64,000 nucleotides of DNA from Gigaspora rosea. Its lineage: Eukaryota; Glomeromycota; Glomeromycetes; Diversisporales; Gigasporaceae. The DNA is taken from the NCBI GenBank assembly GCA_003550325.1, contig QKWP01001080.1, forward strand, positions 1-64,000. Reading direction: 5' to 3'. This document shows positions 12,470 through 24,958 of the stretch, one piece after another. The first letter of the stretch is position 1. Every line of letters starts with the position of its first letter. Under the pieces are notes generated by a model. The model was given only the letters and a program-made list of their open reading frames with translations. It had not been told where the DNA came from and did not search any database. The translations under genes were made by a program, and so were the position numbers.

Positions 12470-13403
12470 TGTACCCGGAAGTTGAGGCTGTGCTATATGT
12501 CTATTTTTATTTTTTTATTTCTATATATATGTATATTTTCTATGTTTAAATATTCTATTGTAGCATTACCATTTATAGTAATGCTGTGACTCGATGGACT
12601 CAATGGAGTTGAAAGACTCAATGGAGTCGAAAGACTCGATAGAGTCAAAAGAGTCCATAGACTCGATTGAATCCATTGAATCGATTTTTAGTCTGTAACA
12701 AAAAAGTATATAAGGGCCGTAAGTCCACTAAAGTGAAGGATAATTGGTACCAAGTTAACAATCGTTGAGAATAGTTCCAGTTAGTAACCTTCAAAATTCG
12801 AGTAGAAGTGTTAGCTATAGAACTTAATATCCACTATTGTATTACCTTCCTTTATAAATAAAAACATACTTATTTTTGCCTCTAAGAATACTATCCCTCT
12901 TGTAAACATCGTTTATTATAACAACTTTCTTGTCCCTGTGACTGTCAATAAAAGCTTTGTTATTAATCAAATTGAGAAGAGAAAAAGAGAACTAATACCC
13001 GATTTCTTACCTGTATTTATAATCAATTACATATCGATCACCATGTTGATTACTGTATTTATTGAACAATACTACCCCCATGACTTCCATTGTCGACCGA
13101 TCGTTGATCTCCGAATCCGAGCTACAATCCCTACGCTACAATAAAAGGAAGACCACAAAGATTAGTAGAGGAATACAAATACTCAGAAACAATAGGAATA
13201 AGATAGAAATACTTATCCTAATTCCAACTTCACCGTAACAAGACTCTCTGAACCTTGAGACCCGGACCAAGTCTTTCCACGCCTCTTTCCGCCTGCCAGT
13301 TCAAGGTTTAGAAGTCTTTAAGTATTGTTAAATAGAGTTTTAGTAAAGTACAGGGGTACTTATTGTTTATATAGTAAACCCCTGCAAATCAGAACTTCAC
13401 AAT
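12470..13403 (+). repeat. 5' LTR
   Basis: Starts TGTACCCGG and ends CTTCACA. It carries tandem 18-mers near 12590-12670 of the type GACTCAATGGAGTCGAAA, with one unit fewer than the 3' LTR. Confidence 0.8.
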
Positions 13404-16400
13404 TGGTAGTGACTGTGAGATCGAATTACCCCATTTGACTGTGAGATCGAATTACCCCATTTGACTGTGAGATTCGAACTGCACAACATACCCGGAGCAA
13501 AGACTTTATACCAACTCAACGATAGACTATGAGGTCAAATCAATCGAAATGGATGTGGAATTAGAATGATTATCTAAAGAACTTCAACAATTAAATAATA
13601 GCCTGGATGATACATTAAATATTTATGTTAATAAAATGTCAAGGCCACAACCTACATATACAACTCCAAGGCCTACCCTATTACAATTATGAAGAAGGAT
13701 ATACAGTTGAAACTTCTACAAGACATAATAGACATTCCTACCTGCCAAACTGAAGAAGAAATCTGCCTGTAAGATCTAGCTGGAAGAAAAACAAGGGCCA
13801 TGAAGTCTATAGTATAAGAAAAGAAATAAGGCATGTAGTTAGTAAATACTCAAAGGTAGAAGAGTTATATAACAAATGTGCCACCCTAGCCAAGACCCTT
13901 ACGGACGAACAAGCTACCGAATTTTGACGACTTGTACATGAAGTAGTTGGAGGAGACTACATCAATGATATACAATTCTACGAGGACCTAAAAATAGTAT
14001 TAGAAATATTAGAAGATTTAATAGATGGATGAGGAATTGTGAAAAACAGTGATAGTAGTATACCGATTCTATACTTAACTTCAGATTTGCAAACCCTGTC
14101 TACCTTAAAGAAAAGTCCATTAGCTCCTGTGAAAAATCTTCTTTCCATTAAGCCCTGTCCTAAGAATCGTTCAAAGAAGTCACAAGATACCAGAAATAAA
14201 GAAGAAACTGAATACTTATCTCTATATGTGCAGATAAATGCTTCTGAAAAGAAGAGTTGCCTGCCTAAAGTCTGCACCCCGAAACCTTCATCAACCAAGC
14301 CTGGACTAAAAAGACCGAAAGAGCATAGACCCGTCAACCGTGGAGATCGTTATCGAAATGATATAGACACTTCTAAAAATGAAACGAGTGGCACAGAGAA
14401 TGAAAACAAAACATACCCATATTGTCAACAATCAGCAGAAATTAATGAACCTGAATCAGATCAGAAAATGAATGAAGAAATAATAAATGATCTTGCAATA
14501 CCTGAAGAAATCGTTGAAGACAAAGCCCTAGAAAAAAATGATCGAGAAATATTAATTAAGGTCGAAGATGGAAGGAATGAAAGGAAAAATAGTGATCAAC
14601 TCACCAAACCTCTCGATGGCAAAACTCTAAACCATGCCTGTGAAAGATGGTTAGAATGGGTTAAAGACTTTCGAATGACATGCAAGTGGTATAAGACGCA
14701 TAAAATTAAAGAATCTCTTACCACAGAATCTATTAAAGAAATTGCAAGCGTTAACAACTGTAATCGAGCTGAAATTAGAGATAAAAAAGGAAGTAGAGTT
14801 GGTTTTGAGGACAAAAAGTGCAAGTTGCTTCTTCATGCTCAAAAATCTGCTGAGATAGGTCATATGGGTGGAATGAATAATGTTGATGAGATCGGAGTTG
14901 AGAAGGACGAAGACAAAGTATTTAAAAATGATCTGAAAGTGGCTGGTATAGGCTATATCGAAGAAATTTATTTTTATCGTCATGGAATTGGAATTACCAA
15001 AAAATTGTTGCAAGACTTACCGAAAAATCGCGAGATACTGCCTGGAGTTGCACGAGAAAGTTCGAAAGTGGATGAAATCTATAGAATAGTTTTAAGTAGA
15101 TGGTTAAAGATCATATTAACCTTTTTGTTCTAGTAATGATTAGTACTATAAAGCCACTTGGTGAATTAGGTGCTCATGATACTGGGTATTTGAATGAGAT
15201 TAGCATTGGTGCAGATAAACATGATATATACTGAATTAATATCAAAAAGAAGGATACAAGGTTATTGGAAAACCTATATATATATGAATCCTGATATCTT
15301 AAATTATGAGTCCTCGGAATTGTAATAAGCTTCGAGTTCGAAAATGTTCCTGCTATAAAGGTCAACAGATGTTAGAAAAGCTAAATATGATTCAATATAC
15401 AAAAGGCCTAGAAAAAGATACTTCTTTATATGTACCATGGTATGCAAGTATGGCCTTCGATCCAGGAGGATAAACGAAGTTAGCCTTAGAAAAAAAAAAA
15501 CTATTGTCACGAATCTTACCGATTTATTCCAACTCAAAACTTTAATTCGATAGTTTAGTTTTGGGATCCTAAAATTAAATGGATATTTAAACAAAAAAAA
15601 AAACAAGACTACAGAGCCGATAATAGAGTATGGTTGATCGGAATGGGTTAGAGCGAGTTGAGGGGCCCTAATCACCCTAATCATGGAAGTTTCTAGAATA
15701 ATACCAGAAGTTTAGTTGAATCCCAAATAGAAGTAGTGCACAATCAGTTCTCTAAAGCCACTCCCAAGTTACTCAAGAATCCTCATGGCCTACCTATTAA
15801 TCTGCAATCTTGCCTGTGGTGTACCAAGATCCTATCAACCTTCCGTCCAAAACCTTCAGAATTGTTCTGCTGGAGCTGTCCCTGAAGAGTTTCCAAAATC
15901 ATTCTAATGTTACCTTACATCAAGTCAAAATTGAGCCGTGAACTAAAATAGAATGAGAGTTAAAAAAAAAAAAAAAAGAGAGCTATCTATATCAAGAGAC
16001 TTTGTCGTGCAGATTGGCAAGTTGATTAAAATTCACAGGCTGTGAAATACCATCAAAACTTCTTGGATATGGGTTTTGGCCATTGAAAACGGCTTGATTG
16101 GACTTAGCAAGACTTACTGATAAAATATCCTGAACCGTAAAGTATTGGCGAAAAACTTTATTTATATCAAATGCCTATTCTCCATCCATGCATAATTTTG
16201 AAAGCAGGACTCAAGGGACCCAAGACCGTGTTAAACATCCAAACTGCCGCCCTAGCAAATTTAGATAGCACTTTATAACTTTTGGAGAAGCAAAATTACC
16301 AACCTTACAAGAATTTTGTACCTCGAAATTCAAAATTATCAAAAGAGGTCATGGATTACTCCAAATATCGAACAATTACCTACCATCTACGATACAAGAA

Positions 16401-17131
16401 GCCTAATTGTACAAAAAAGCCTGATTGATATTTCGGCCAAGACTCTGTGCATTTTTTTTGTTACTTCGTTTCGAAGAACAAAGCCAACTGAAACCTACTA
16501 TTAGAGGACCCTCTGAAATCAGTAAAAGACAAAAATCGAAGCCTACTAACAATCTTTTTTTTCAAAATGAGGATCCACACGTAACCCTGAAACGAAAATA
16601 GAAAAATTTAGAGACAAAAGAGGAGAATTTTTTTTAACAAAGAACCACACGAAGCGAAGTTGGAAAAAGTAGGGACTATAAATGCCCATGAAATGTAGAG
16701 TTACGAAAAAAGAAAGACGATCAAGAGTCAGAAAAATGGACATGACTACGAAAGTATGGAGGTCATAACAGCTATGCGCGAGAGTGGGCGCATTAACAGA
16801 AAACATGAAACCGAAACGCGAAAGACAAAAAAGAAATGATGTCAAACAAGAAGAAAAGAAGAAAATGAAATCAATTAGTAAAGAAAGAAACGAAAAATAG
16901 AGACAGAAAGAAGGAAGGAAACGTCTGCATTACCTGCTGGATAAGACTTAAGAGAAGCCCCAAAGGAATGTCAAAGTGTATCCACTACAATATCTATAAG
17001 GTTGGATATTGCTATCCAAACGGAATTGGCGTTGAAAAAGATGAACTGGGGAAGAGTAAAGAAATATATTTACAAGACCGAAATCTGACATTAAGCTCAA
17101 TCCAGTCTAGGTCGTCGGTGCCCTAGCTTAC
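13404..17131 (+). other. Internal region of the LTR element with gag-like and Sel1-like remnants
   Basis: The longest reading segment (about 14039-15133) is basic and acidic, without a recognisable enzyme domain. Its last third contains eroded Sel1-type repeat text, such as QKSAEIGHMGG, EIGVEKDED and YRHGIGITKK. A further isolated Sel1 unit, GYCYPNGIGVEKDE, lies near 16999-17042. The same wording occurs in the intact Sel1 ORF at 48902-49642, which points to capture of a host Sel1 segment by the element. The remainder (15140-16950) shows no domain that I recognise. Treated as a broken fossil. Confidence 0.55.
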
Positions 17132-17641
17132 GGGTAGAGTATATGTCGATCATTTCTATTATCATCGGTATGACAAAATTTATACTATAACAATAACAAT
17201 AAATAAATATAGGTAGCACCGATAATATAATAATGTTTGCATCAAATATTATATTTGGAAAACACATTTTCTATTTCAAACTAATGTAAGAATATCTTTT
17301 ATTTCAAAAAATTTTATGCTCAAAACAACATTTTAAGCAAAATAATTCTGTGAGAGCCAGTCTAATTTTGCAAGATCCAAGGGTATATTTGATTTATATT
17401 TGATTTACATCGATTATGTTCTAGAAAATTCTATCATTTAAATAATTAAAAAATTATATTTTATTTATAAAAGTCGTGTTGTCAGTTTGCTTTATATAAG
17501 ACATAATAATAATGGTCTAATAAAAGTTCGTTATACAAAAATTACTATTTTTTTAATATTTATTATATATGGGATTTATTAAAATTATTAATAAATTAAC
17601 TAAATATTATAACAATAATTGTATTTTTATAATAGAACGAA

Positions 17642-17906
17642 ATATAAGTGCTGCCAAGAGAAAATGTCCCACTGTAAATTATAGTATATCGATATTATAG
17701 ATTTTTTATCTGATTTAGACCAATGACATATTGGGCTTTACTTTATTGTATATATATATAAATCGTGGTTATTTTTTAGAGACTTTACCCGATATGTCAT
17801 ATAATTGAAACCCGATGCGTCATTGATGAAGGATTGAATCAGATAGATAATCAATAATACACTATAATTTACGGAGGGACGTTTTCTCTTGGTAGTGCTC
17901 ATATAA
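17642..17906. mobile_element. Small inverted-repeat element (MITE-like), 265 bp
   Basis: Arms of about 45-50 bp. The left arm contains CTGCCAAGAGAAAATGTCCC and continues into GTAAATTATAGT. The right arm is its imperfect reverse complement (GGGACGTTTTCTCTTGGTAG). It sits near the left end of the DDE-RecQ transposon. Confidence 0.65.
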
Positions 17907-17943
17907 TAGCTAATTGGCATCGTAAATATATTGAAAAAAAACC

Positions 17944-18800
17944 TTGGGCACTTATTCCTATTCAAAGAATAATAATTCATGGATCGTAAGAGAAATAGAT
18001 TCGGAGTTAGAGGTTTTAGATCTCCATTCTACTCTTACGCCTATAAATATAAAAACTATTATTGATAACCCTAACAAGTTAGTTGGGTATTATCTATATC
18101 AACCTAGCAAAGACGCAAATTTAGTATGGATACCATTATTACTAGAATATATGATATATACATTTTTAAAAAATAAATATTTTAAATTATATATATCAAA
18201 AGATGAAAATAATCAATTAATTTATAAATGGGCAGAATTTGATAACGATTCTTCTTTTGAAAAAATACAAAATGAAGGATCGGATTATACTGCATTCAAA
18301 TCAATGTTTCAGCGATACAAGTTTGAAAAAAACAAATCATTTCCCTGGGTACTAGGATTTTTTGATGAAGCAAATATTCAATTTCTTCAAAATATTGTTT
18401 CTTAAAAATATCCAACTTTATTTAAATATATGCCAAAACTATTAAGGCATTTCAAAAAGAAACCACTCTAAATAATGCATTAAAACATAAAGCTAATGAA
18501 TTAAATGATAAAATATTAAGTGAAGTTAGCCAATTGTAAAAGGTATTATTTTAGAACCACAAGGCAAATTACTTAAACCAGATTGTATTCAAGCATTAAT
18601 GGTAAAATATAACGAGTCAGTAGAAAAAATTTATCAAATGTCAAAAACTATTAATCAGTAAAATTGAAAATTTTAACACTTACTATGAATGATCAAACAT
18701 CAGAACCTAAATTAAATTTGAAAGAGCAATTAGATGAAATTGTAACCGATGTAATAAAAAATGCAGAAATTGGATCGACTATCTTAGTACTTCACTGAAA
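17944..18800 (+). CDS. Unrecognised protein, probably decayed, inside the DDE-RecQ transposon
   Basis: An open frame of about 150 codons (17944-18405) reads NNNSWIVREIDSELEVLDLH early on and ends FFDEANIQFLQNIVS. It has no ATG near its left end and may begin after a splice acceptor. Protein-like text continues in other frames to about 18795 (AFQKETTLNNALKHKANELN, then LNLKEQLDEIVTDVIKNAEI), so either introns or breaks separate the parts. I see no catalytic motif or membrane segment. By position it may be an accessory gene of the transposon. Identity unknown. Confidence 0.35.
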
Positions 18801-18829
18801 CTATAAAAAAATCAAAAATATTATTATTA

Positions 18830-19690
18830 TATATCTATTATGTTTTTATTATGTTTTAAAAAATGTTATAATTACTAGTTATAAGTTAATAATAATAATA
18901 TAAATAATATATATTAAAACTGTTTTAGTAATATTAATAAAAACATTTTTAAAACATTATTAAACTAAATAAATTTCATATTTATAGTATAATATAAATA
19001 TTTATATTATATAAATATATTATATTATAATATATTTTATAATATTAAATATAATATAAATAAAACAAATCAATAATATAATGATTTAGACAAATGTGTT
19101 TACCCCAAAATCTCGCAAAAAAGATTTTTTGTTAAAATACGAAGGATGGTTTCATAAGCAAAATTACGAGATATAAGCATTTTTTAAAAATAATTTTGGT
19201 TTAAAAAATATTTTTAAAAAACTTATTTTAATATATTTTTAAAATATAATAATAATGTTTTTATAATATTTTTAATAATATTAAAATAATGTTTTAAAAA
19301 TATTTTAAAAAAATTATTTAAATTTTTTTTTAAAATATAATAATAATATTTTTACAATATTTTTAATAATGTATTAAAAACATTTTTAAAAGTTTATTTT
19401 AAGTTATTTTTAAATAATAATAATAATGTTTTTATAATAATTTTGATAATATTAAAATAATGTTTTAAAAACATTTTTAAAAAGCTTATTTTAAACTATT
19501 TTTAAAATATAATAATAATGTTTTTATAATAATTTTATAATATTTTTGAAACAGATTTAAATTTTTATTTTATTTTTAAAATTTTTATTATATTATTAAT
19601 ATATTATAAAAACATTATTAAAATATTTTTTTATATAAAAGCATATTTATTATATTTTCAAAATATTATTATTTTATTATAAAAACATAT
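18830..19690. repeat. Almost pure A/T tandem array
   Basis: About 860 bp with almost no G or C. The loosely repeated unit of 110-130 bp contains ATAATAATAATGTTTTTATA, then AATATTAAAATAATGTTTTAA and CATTTTTAAAA. It separates the two coding parts of the transposon and could be a long intron or spacer. Confidence 0.7.
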
Positions 19691-19705
19691 ATACTTTTTT
19701 TTAAG

Positions 19706-22700
19706 TTTCAGTAAAGTAGATACAAAAAATTATTTGACATTAGTTTTATCTCAACCATGCTCTAATTGTGAATGCAATGATATTATAAAAAAAACTTACA
19801 TAGTTAATGCTATAGGTTTTTCTATAAAATGTTATATAACATGCAAACTTTGTGGTGCTATTATAGAAAATAATAATGAAAATATTGACATCCGATTTTC
19901 TAAAGCAGTTGCTGCAGCTGGTTTAGCTGGCGGTCTTACTTATCATGCATTACAAAGCACATTAGCAAGTATAGGAATTACCAAACAATATTGTAGAACT
20001 AACCATTATAACTATCAAGCACCAATGATTGAATATTTAGTAAAACATGCAAAAGAATCAGCACAAAATTGGTTAATAGCTGCATTAGATTGTATGCAAA
20101 AAAAAGGAGATAAATATTTACCTGTAAGTTTTGATTGTTCGTGGAGCCATGGTCATAATGCACGACAAGCAAGTGGAGAGTTCATTTTTCAAGAAGCAAT
20201 ACCAGGTATAAGATTTAATTATTAAATAATTAAATATATTTATTAACCTAAATTTCTATTAGAAGCATTTCATAAACCTGTAATTGCATTCCATACTGTG
20301 GAAAAATCACGCATTATTAAAGATAAGGAAAAAGATAATATTAATATAATTCATGATAGAAATTTCGATAAAAGTTCACAGCAAATGGAACATTCAATAC
20401 TTATATCCTTACTAAATGATATTGAACCCTTTCTTACAGAACATGATTTTGTACTTGAAATAGTTGTTGATGGTGACTTAGATACAAACAAAACTTTGTC
20501 TAATGTTCCAATGGTAAATCGTATTTATGCTGATTTAAAGCATATTAGCAAAAATATTAGAAAAGCATTATTTAAGTATAAAAATATAAAAAAAATTGTC
20601 TTAGCTGTGATAAAAATTAATATTAAAATTTAAACCAATTATTGTTGTATCATATAGTAAACAAAACCTACCAAAAATATCATAAATTTGAACAACACAT
20701 TATGAGATACTTTAATGGTTGTGTTTTTGCAGCTGGATTACGAAAAAATAACCCTAGTGAAACAACACCAACACAATTAGAATTACAGAAAGTTCAAACT
20801 GAAGGATTAGTTCAGCATCTTCAAAATAATCATTCTTTGTGCTGGCCTGAAGTTTGTTGGATTAAAGAAAATCCTGAATTAACTCTACAACAGCCAACTT
20901 TAGAAAATTATTCATTATATCAAATAAATGAATTTCAAAAAATGGTTGAAACTATTTTTTGCTTACCAACTGGTCAGGGATTAGTAACAACATATAGAAC
21001 TTCAATTAATGAATCCTTTAATCGAGTTAAATTAATATATTTGGATAAAAAAATCGATTTTTGGAAATCATTTGTTGGATGACATGCACTTGCTATTATT
21101 CATTATAATGATGGATACTTAAATATTTTAAAACCGATTCGTAATGGATATAGTGAAAAACAATTTACACTACAAGATATAATTAATATTCAAAAAATGG
21201 AAAGTTTAAGAACTAATCAACAAATTCGAAATATAAATAATATTTACTTACGCAATACAGCACGTTCTGTAGCTTATGCAAATGAAAAATCAGAATTACA
21301 AGGATTTGATTTTTCTCAGGTGTTAAAAAATTTATATAATACTATAATGCCAAATTAATTAATAATAACTAATCAAAACTTTTAAATATCAAATTAGGAA
21401 CTTATACCTTATAAATTTAAAGGGCAAGAACGTTTGTTAAAAAATAGCTTCTATCCATCTTTTGGAAATCTAATTAAAGACTTTGAAGTAATAAATAAAT
21501 GTCAAGGATGTTATGGATTTGAAAAAAAGCACACGAATGGTCTTTGCAATCTATGCAACCTATATATTAATATTGGATTCGAAAACATAATTATTAATAA
21601 AAATTATCAAATTCTTACCTATAATCTCAATAAACCATCCTTATTTCAGGAAAATTTTATAGACAAAATTAAAATTGCTGCAAAAAATATTTATGGATTT
21701 GAAACATTAAAACCGGAACAAGAATTAGCTATAAGTTATTATGCAGTAAATCAAAAAGATACTTTTGTTGTAATGTGTACAGGTGGTGGAAAATCATTAT
21801 GCTTTATATTGCTGCGATATTATTTGATGGATTAACTATAGTAATTAGTCCATTAACAGCCTTAATGAAAAATCAAGTAGTTAGTAATTATAATTTGATA
21901 TTAATACATATTATTACATTGACAATTACTTCACCAAACACCCTATCACATGGCATAAAAAATAATATTATTAATTATCAAACAATTATTAAATATCAAT
22001 CATCACATTATATGACAGGATGCTTGGTAAAGTGATTGTTAATGAAATAATATATATCTATTTGATATATTCTATAAATATTATTCTAACATTATTTGCA
22101 TTTAGACAAAGTTAACTACAATAGGCATTCCAAGTGCTGCTTTGTATGCATCAAGTTTTGAAACAAAAATACGTGAAGAAAAAATTTTTGAAGAAATTGC
22201 AATGGGATTTTTAAAAATTCTATACGTTACCCCAGAAAAAATTGGAAAAAATAATCAGTTCAAAATATTTTTAAATCATATAATCAAAAAAAACTGCGTT
22301 TAGTTATTGATGAAGCTCACTGTATATTAAATTATGAACATTTTCGGTTAGTTAAAATTTTTGTTACAGTAATAACATATAGAAATACTAAAAATTTAAC
22401 CTATAATTTTATTAAAGAAAAGCATGGAGTAAACTAGGTTCACTTAAACTAAATTACCCGGAAGTACCCTTATTATTGTTAACTGCTACAGCATCATCTG
22501 CAAATATTAATGCTATTCAAAAAATCTAAATATTAAAGATGAAAATTTTGAAATTGTAAAAAGTGTATATGGTGCGGCATGAAATTTCCTACAAAGTAAT
22601 TAATAAAAAAGATAAAAAGGATACCGTAATTGCAGAAATAGCAGAAATGATCGAAAAAATTGTAGAGGGAAAAATAATAATATATTGCGCTAGAAGACAA

Positions 22701-23834
22701 GACTGTGAAGATATACGGGATGAATTGCAATTTAAATTGCCAACCTCTTCTTTAGGTATATTTCATAGTGCTTTAAAAAGTGAAGAAAAAGAAAACATAT
22801 TAAAAAAATGGGAAGACAATAAAATTCAAGTAATTATAGCAACTACAGCATTTGGAATGGAATTAGATACTTCAGATGTCCGTTTAGTATTACATCACAC
22901 ATTCCCAATGAGCTTAAGTATATAAATTTTATTTAATCAAAATTAGTGCTCCTAGGTCCAGTCCGGTCTGTAGGAGCACTAATTAAAATAAAACACTTTA
23001 TAACTTACAATTTTTATTATAGTTGAATTAATACAACAATCTGGACAGGCTGGACGTGATGGCAAACAAGCTCAAGACGTGATATTCTTTAGTATGCGAG
23101 ATCTAAGAACAAATTATTGTATTATAACAGGAAATCAAGAAAGGTAAATTAAAAAATATAAATTAATAGAAGAAATAATTGTCTTATTTATTATAAAATT
23201 TGATATTACAGTAATGAAATAGACGATGTAGATGTTATTTTTGAAAATTACCTTCATGAAAACCAGAAAAATTTATTTAACGTTTTACGATTTTGTATAT
23301 CCCGTTATGAATGTCGGCAACAACTATTATATAATTATTTATGGTCAGATTGTCATATAATCCCTGACCCGTGCAATAAATGTGACAATTGTATCCGACG
23401 TGAAAAAGACAAACCAGGACTTCTTGATGCTACAGAAGAAGTGTATGAAATGTTAGAAGTAGCTGAGGCATTAACATCCAAATTTTCTATGGAAATTTCT
23501 CCAGAGGATGTAGTTGATGTATTTAGTCGCTCTAATACAGTAAAAATTAGAAAGAATGAATATGATCAATTAGTTTTGTCTAGAGGTGTTAAATTATATA
23601 AGGAAAAAGAACCAACTATATTAATTCCAAAAGAAACAGCACAGATTGCATTAAGTGACCTGGTATCTAAAGGAATAATAAAGCAAGAGATACGGTTACA
23701 AAAATCCAAAACAACACAGTATTTGTCATGTAGTATAATAGTAACCGGCATTAAGGAAAATGCAAAAGAATATGTATGATTAAATAATTGGAAATACTGG
23801 GTGCGAAATAGAAAAACAAAGGGCAAAACAAAAG
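19706..23834 (+). pseudogene. Zinc-ribbon/DDE transposase spliced in frame to a RecQ helicase
   Basis: Likely one product of about 1,200 residues: an RNase H-fold nuclease/transposase followed by an ATP-dependent 3'-5' helicase. The N-terminus is a zinc ribbon (PCSNC, CKLCG). The DDE core has D in VSFDCSW (20133-20135), D in VVDGDLDTN (20469-20477) and E in NESFNRVKL (21011-21013), with SSQQMEH and HSLCWPEVCW between. A 78-nt intron (21320-21397) joins GFDFSQ to ELIPYKFKGQ in phase. Then come a small Cys cluster, RecQ motif I TGGGKSLCF (about 21779), SPLTALMKNQ, DEAH (22309-22320), LLTATAS, TTAFGMELDTSDVR, QSGQAGRDG and the RecQ zinc domain ISRYECRQQLL with CNKCDNC (about 23372-23392). Further introns fit at 20206-20262, 21877-22106, 22918-23022 and near 23143-23211. 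Breaks: a frame change near 20630, one near 21800, and TGA at 21080 and 23777 where CGA would keep the reading. Confidence 0.75.
22941..22984. repeat. Short perfect hairpin inside a RecQ intron
   Basis: The arms AATTAGTGCTCCT and AGGAGCACTAATT (13 bp each) enclose an 18-base GC-rich loop with CCAGTCCGGTCTG. It lies within the intron 22918-23022. It could be a very small inserted element or an RNA hairpin. Confidence 0.6.
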
Positions 23835-24024
23835 CCTAATAAACAAATTATTAAAAAGCAAAAACGCATAAGTTAAATCTAAACTTATGAACTATCATAT
23901 GTATTAAAATATCTTTAATAATATACAGTATAACCTACCTTGATAAACCGAATCAACAATTATAACAAAGAATTTCTAGCTAAAATTATGGATTTATTAG
24001 AGTAATGTACCTTAATAATTATAA

Positions 24025-24221
24025 GTTATTGTATAGTGGGTAAAAAAATGTCGGTATGGTAGTACGGGTATAGATCAGTGGATGGATCAAATATTTTTCA
24101 GATTTTTCAGATGCTTTAGGGCCGCGATAGCGGCCCTAAAGCGCCTGAAAGATATTTGATCTATCCACTGATCTATACCCGTACTACCGTACCGACATTT
24201 TTTTACCCACTATACAATAAC
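24025..24221. mobile_element. Foldback (hairpin) element, 197 bp
   Basis: Nearly perfect palindrome. The left arm from GTTATTGTATAGTGGGTAAA runs through GTCGGTATGGTAGTACGGGT, and the right arm ends at ACCCACTATACAATAAC. The arms are about 90 bp, and the centre is GCCGCGATAGCGGC. It lies 3' of the DDE-RecQ gene, inside the transposon. No ORF. Target duplication unclear. Confidence 0.8.
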
Positions 24222-24958
24222 GTTATTATTGTCCGGCAGTTGTTACTACCATATGTATTTGATCATATTAAATAAATAACGTAATTCTAGAATGATATAA
24301 ACTCGAAATATTGATTTTCTGTTTTATATGTAAAAAATTTTTAATTTTATCATTATAATTTTTTAAAACAGAATAAAAAAGAAAAAAGATCCGTACAAAT
24401 ATAATCAAAATTTGGTATGACAGTAACAACATGGCCGTACAATAATATATTGAATTCTCAATATATCGAACCAAATACCCTAGCTCCAGAGATTCATTAT
24501 ATCGAAGTAATACTGCATATTAAATAATAATCTTCTCAAGCACTTTTTCATGTTTTTAAAAAATTAATATTGCTAATATCAAAAATATATTACCTACTTG
24601 CTAATATTCATTTTATATCCTCAAAATATGATATATAATCTACTTTCACGATAATAATTTTAACTCAATTAAGTGAATTTAAAAAAATATAATAGATAAT
24701 ATATTTTTTTTATACTATTACTATCTTTTTTTTGTACTTATGTAGAGATAACGATAAAATGCAAAAAATTGTTCACGCATTTTCTATTTTTATACTTCTA
24801 GAAAATCTTTCGATCACAAAATTTTTGCCAATACAGTTATAGTAAAAATGATCGACATATACTCTACCCTTAAAGAAGTACACAAACTTCGATTCTCCCC
24901 TTTTCTCGTGGAACTCGAAAATAAGGGTGGGAGAGTTGTGAAGGGCAAATCTGACTTA

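Larger units (their letters stand above)
17132..24869 (+). mobile_element. DNA transposon carrying a DDE-RecQ fusion gene
   Basis: The segment is bounded by an inverted repeat. GGGTAGAGTATATGTCGATC begins at 17132 and its reverse complement ends at 24869, with 24 matching terminal bases and weaker similarity for about 40 more. TTA lies just outside both ends (17128-17130, one base away, and 24870-24872), a possible 3-bp target duplication. Removing it restores a continuous LTR-element interior, which supports insertion as a unit. Contents in order: a small palindromic element, an unrecognised ORF, an almost pure AT repeat tract, the zinc-ribbon/DDE/RecQ gene and a 197-bp hairpin. The superfamily is not assigned. 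Confidence 0.65.

Noticed and set aside
12938-13144. Open frame inside the 5' LTR
   Set aside because: Not kept in the same length in the 3' LTR; LTR regulatory DNA rather than a gene.
16316-16845. Short open frames in the LTR-element interior
   Set aside because: No domain similarity recognised and no support beyond length; left as part of the broken interior.
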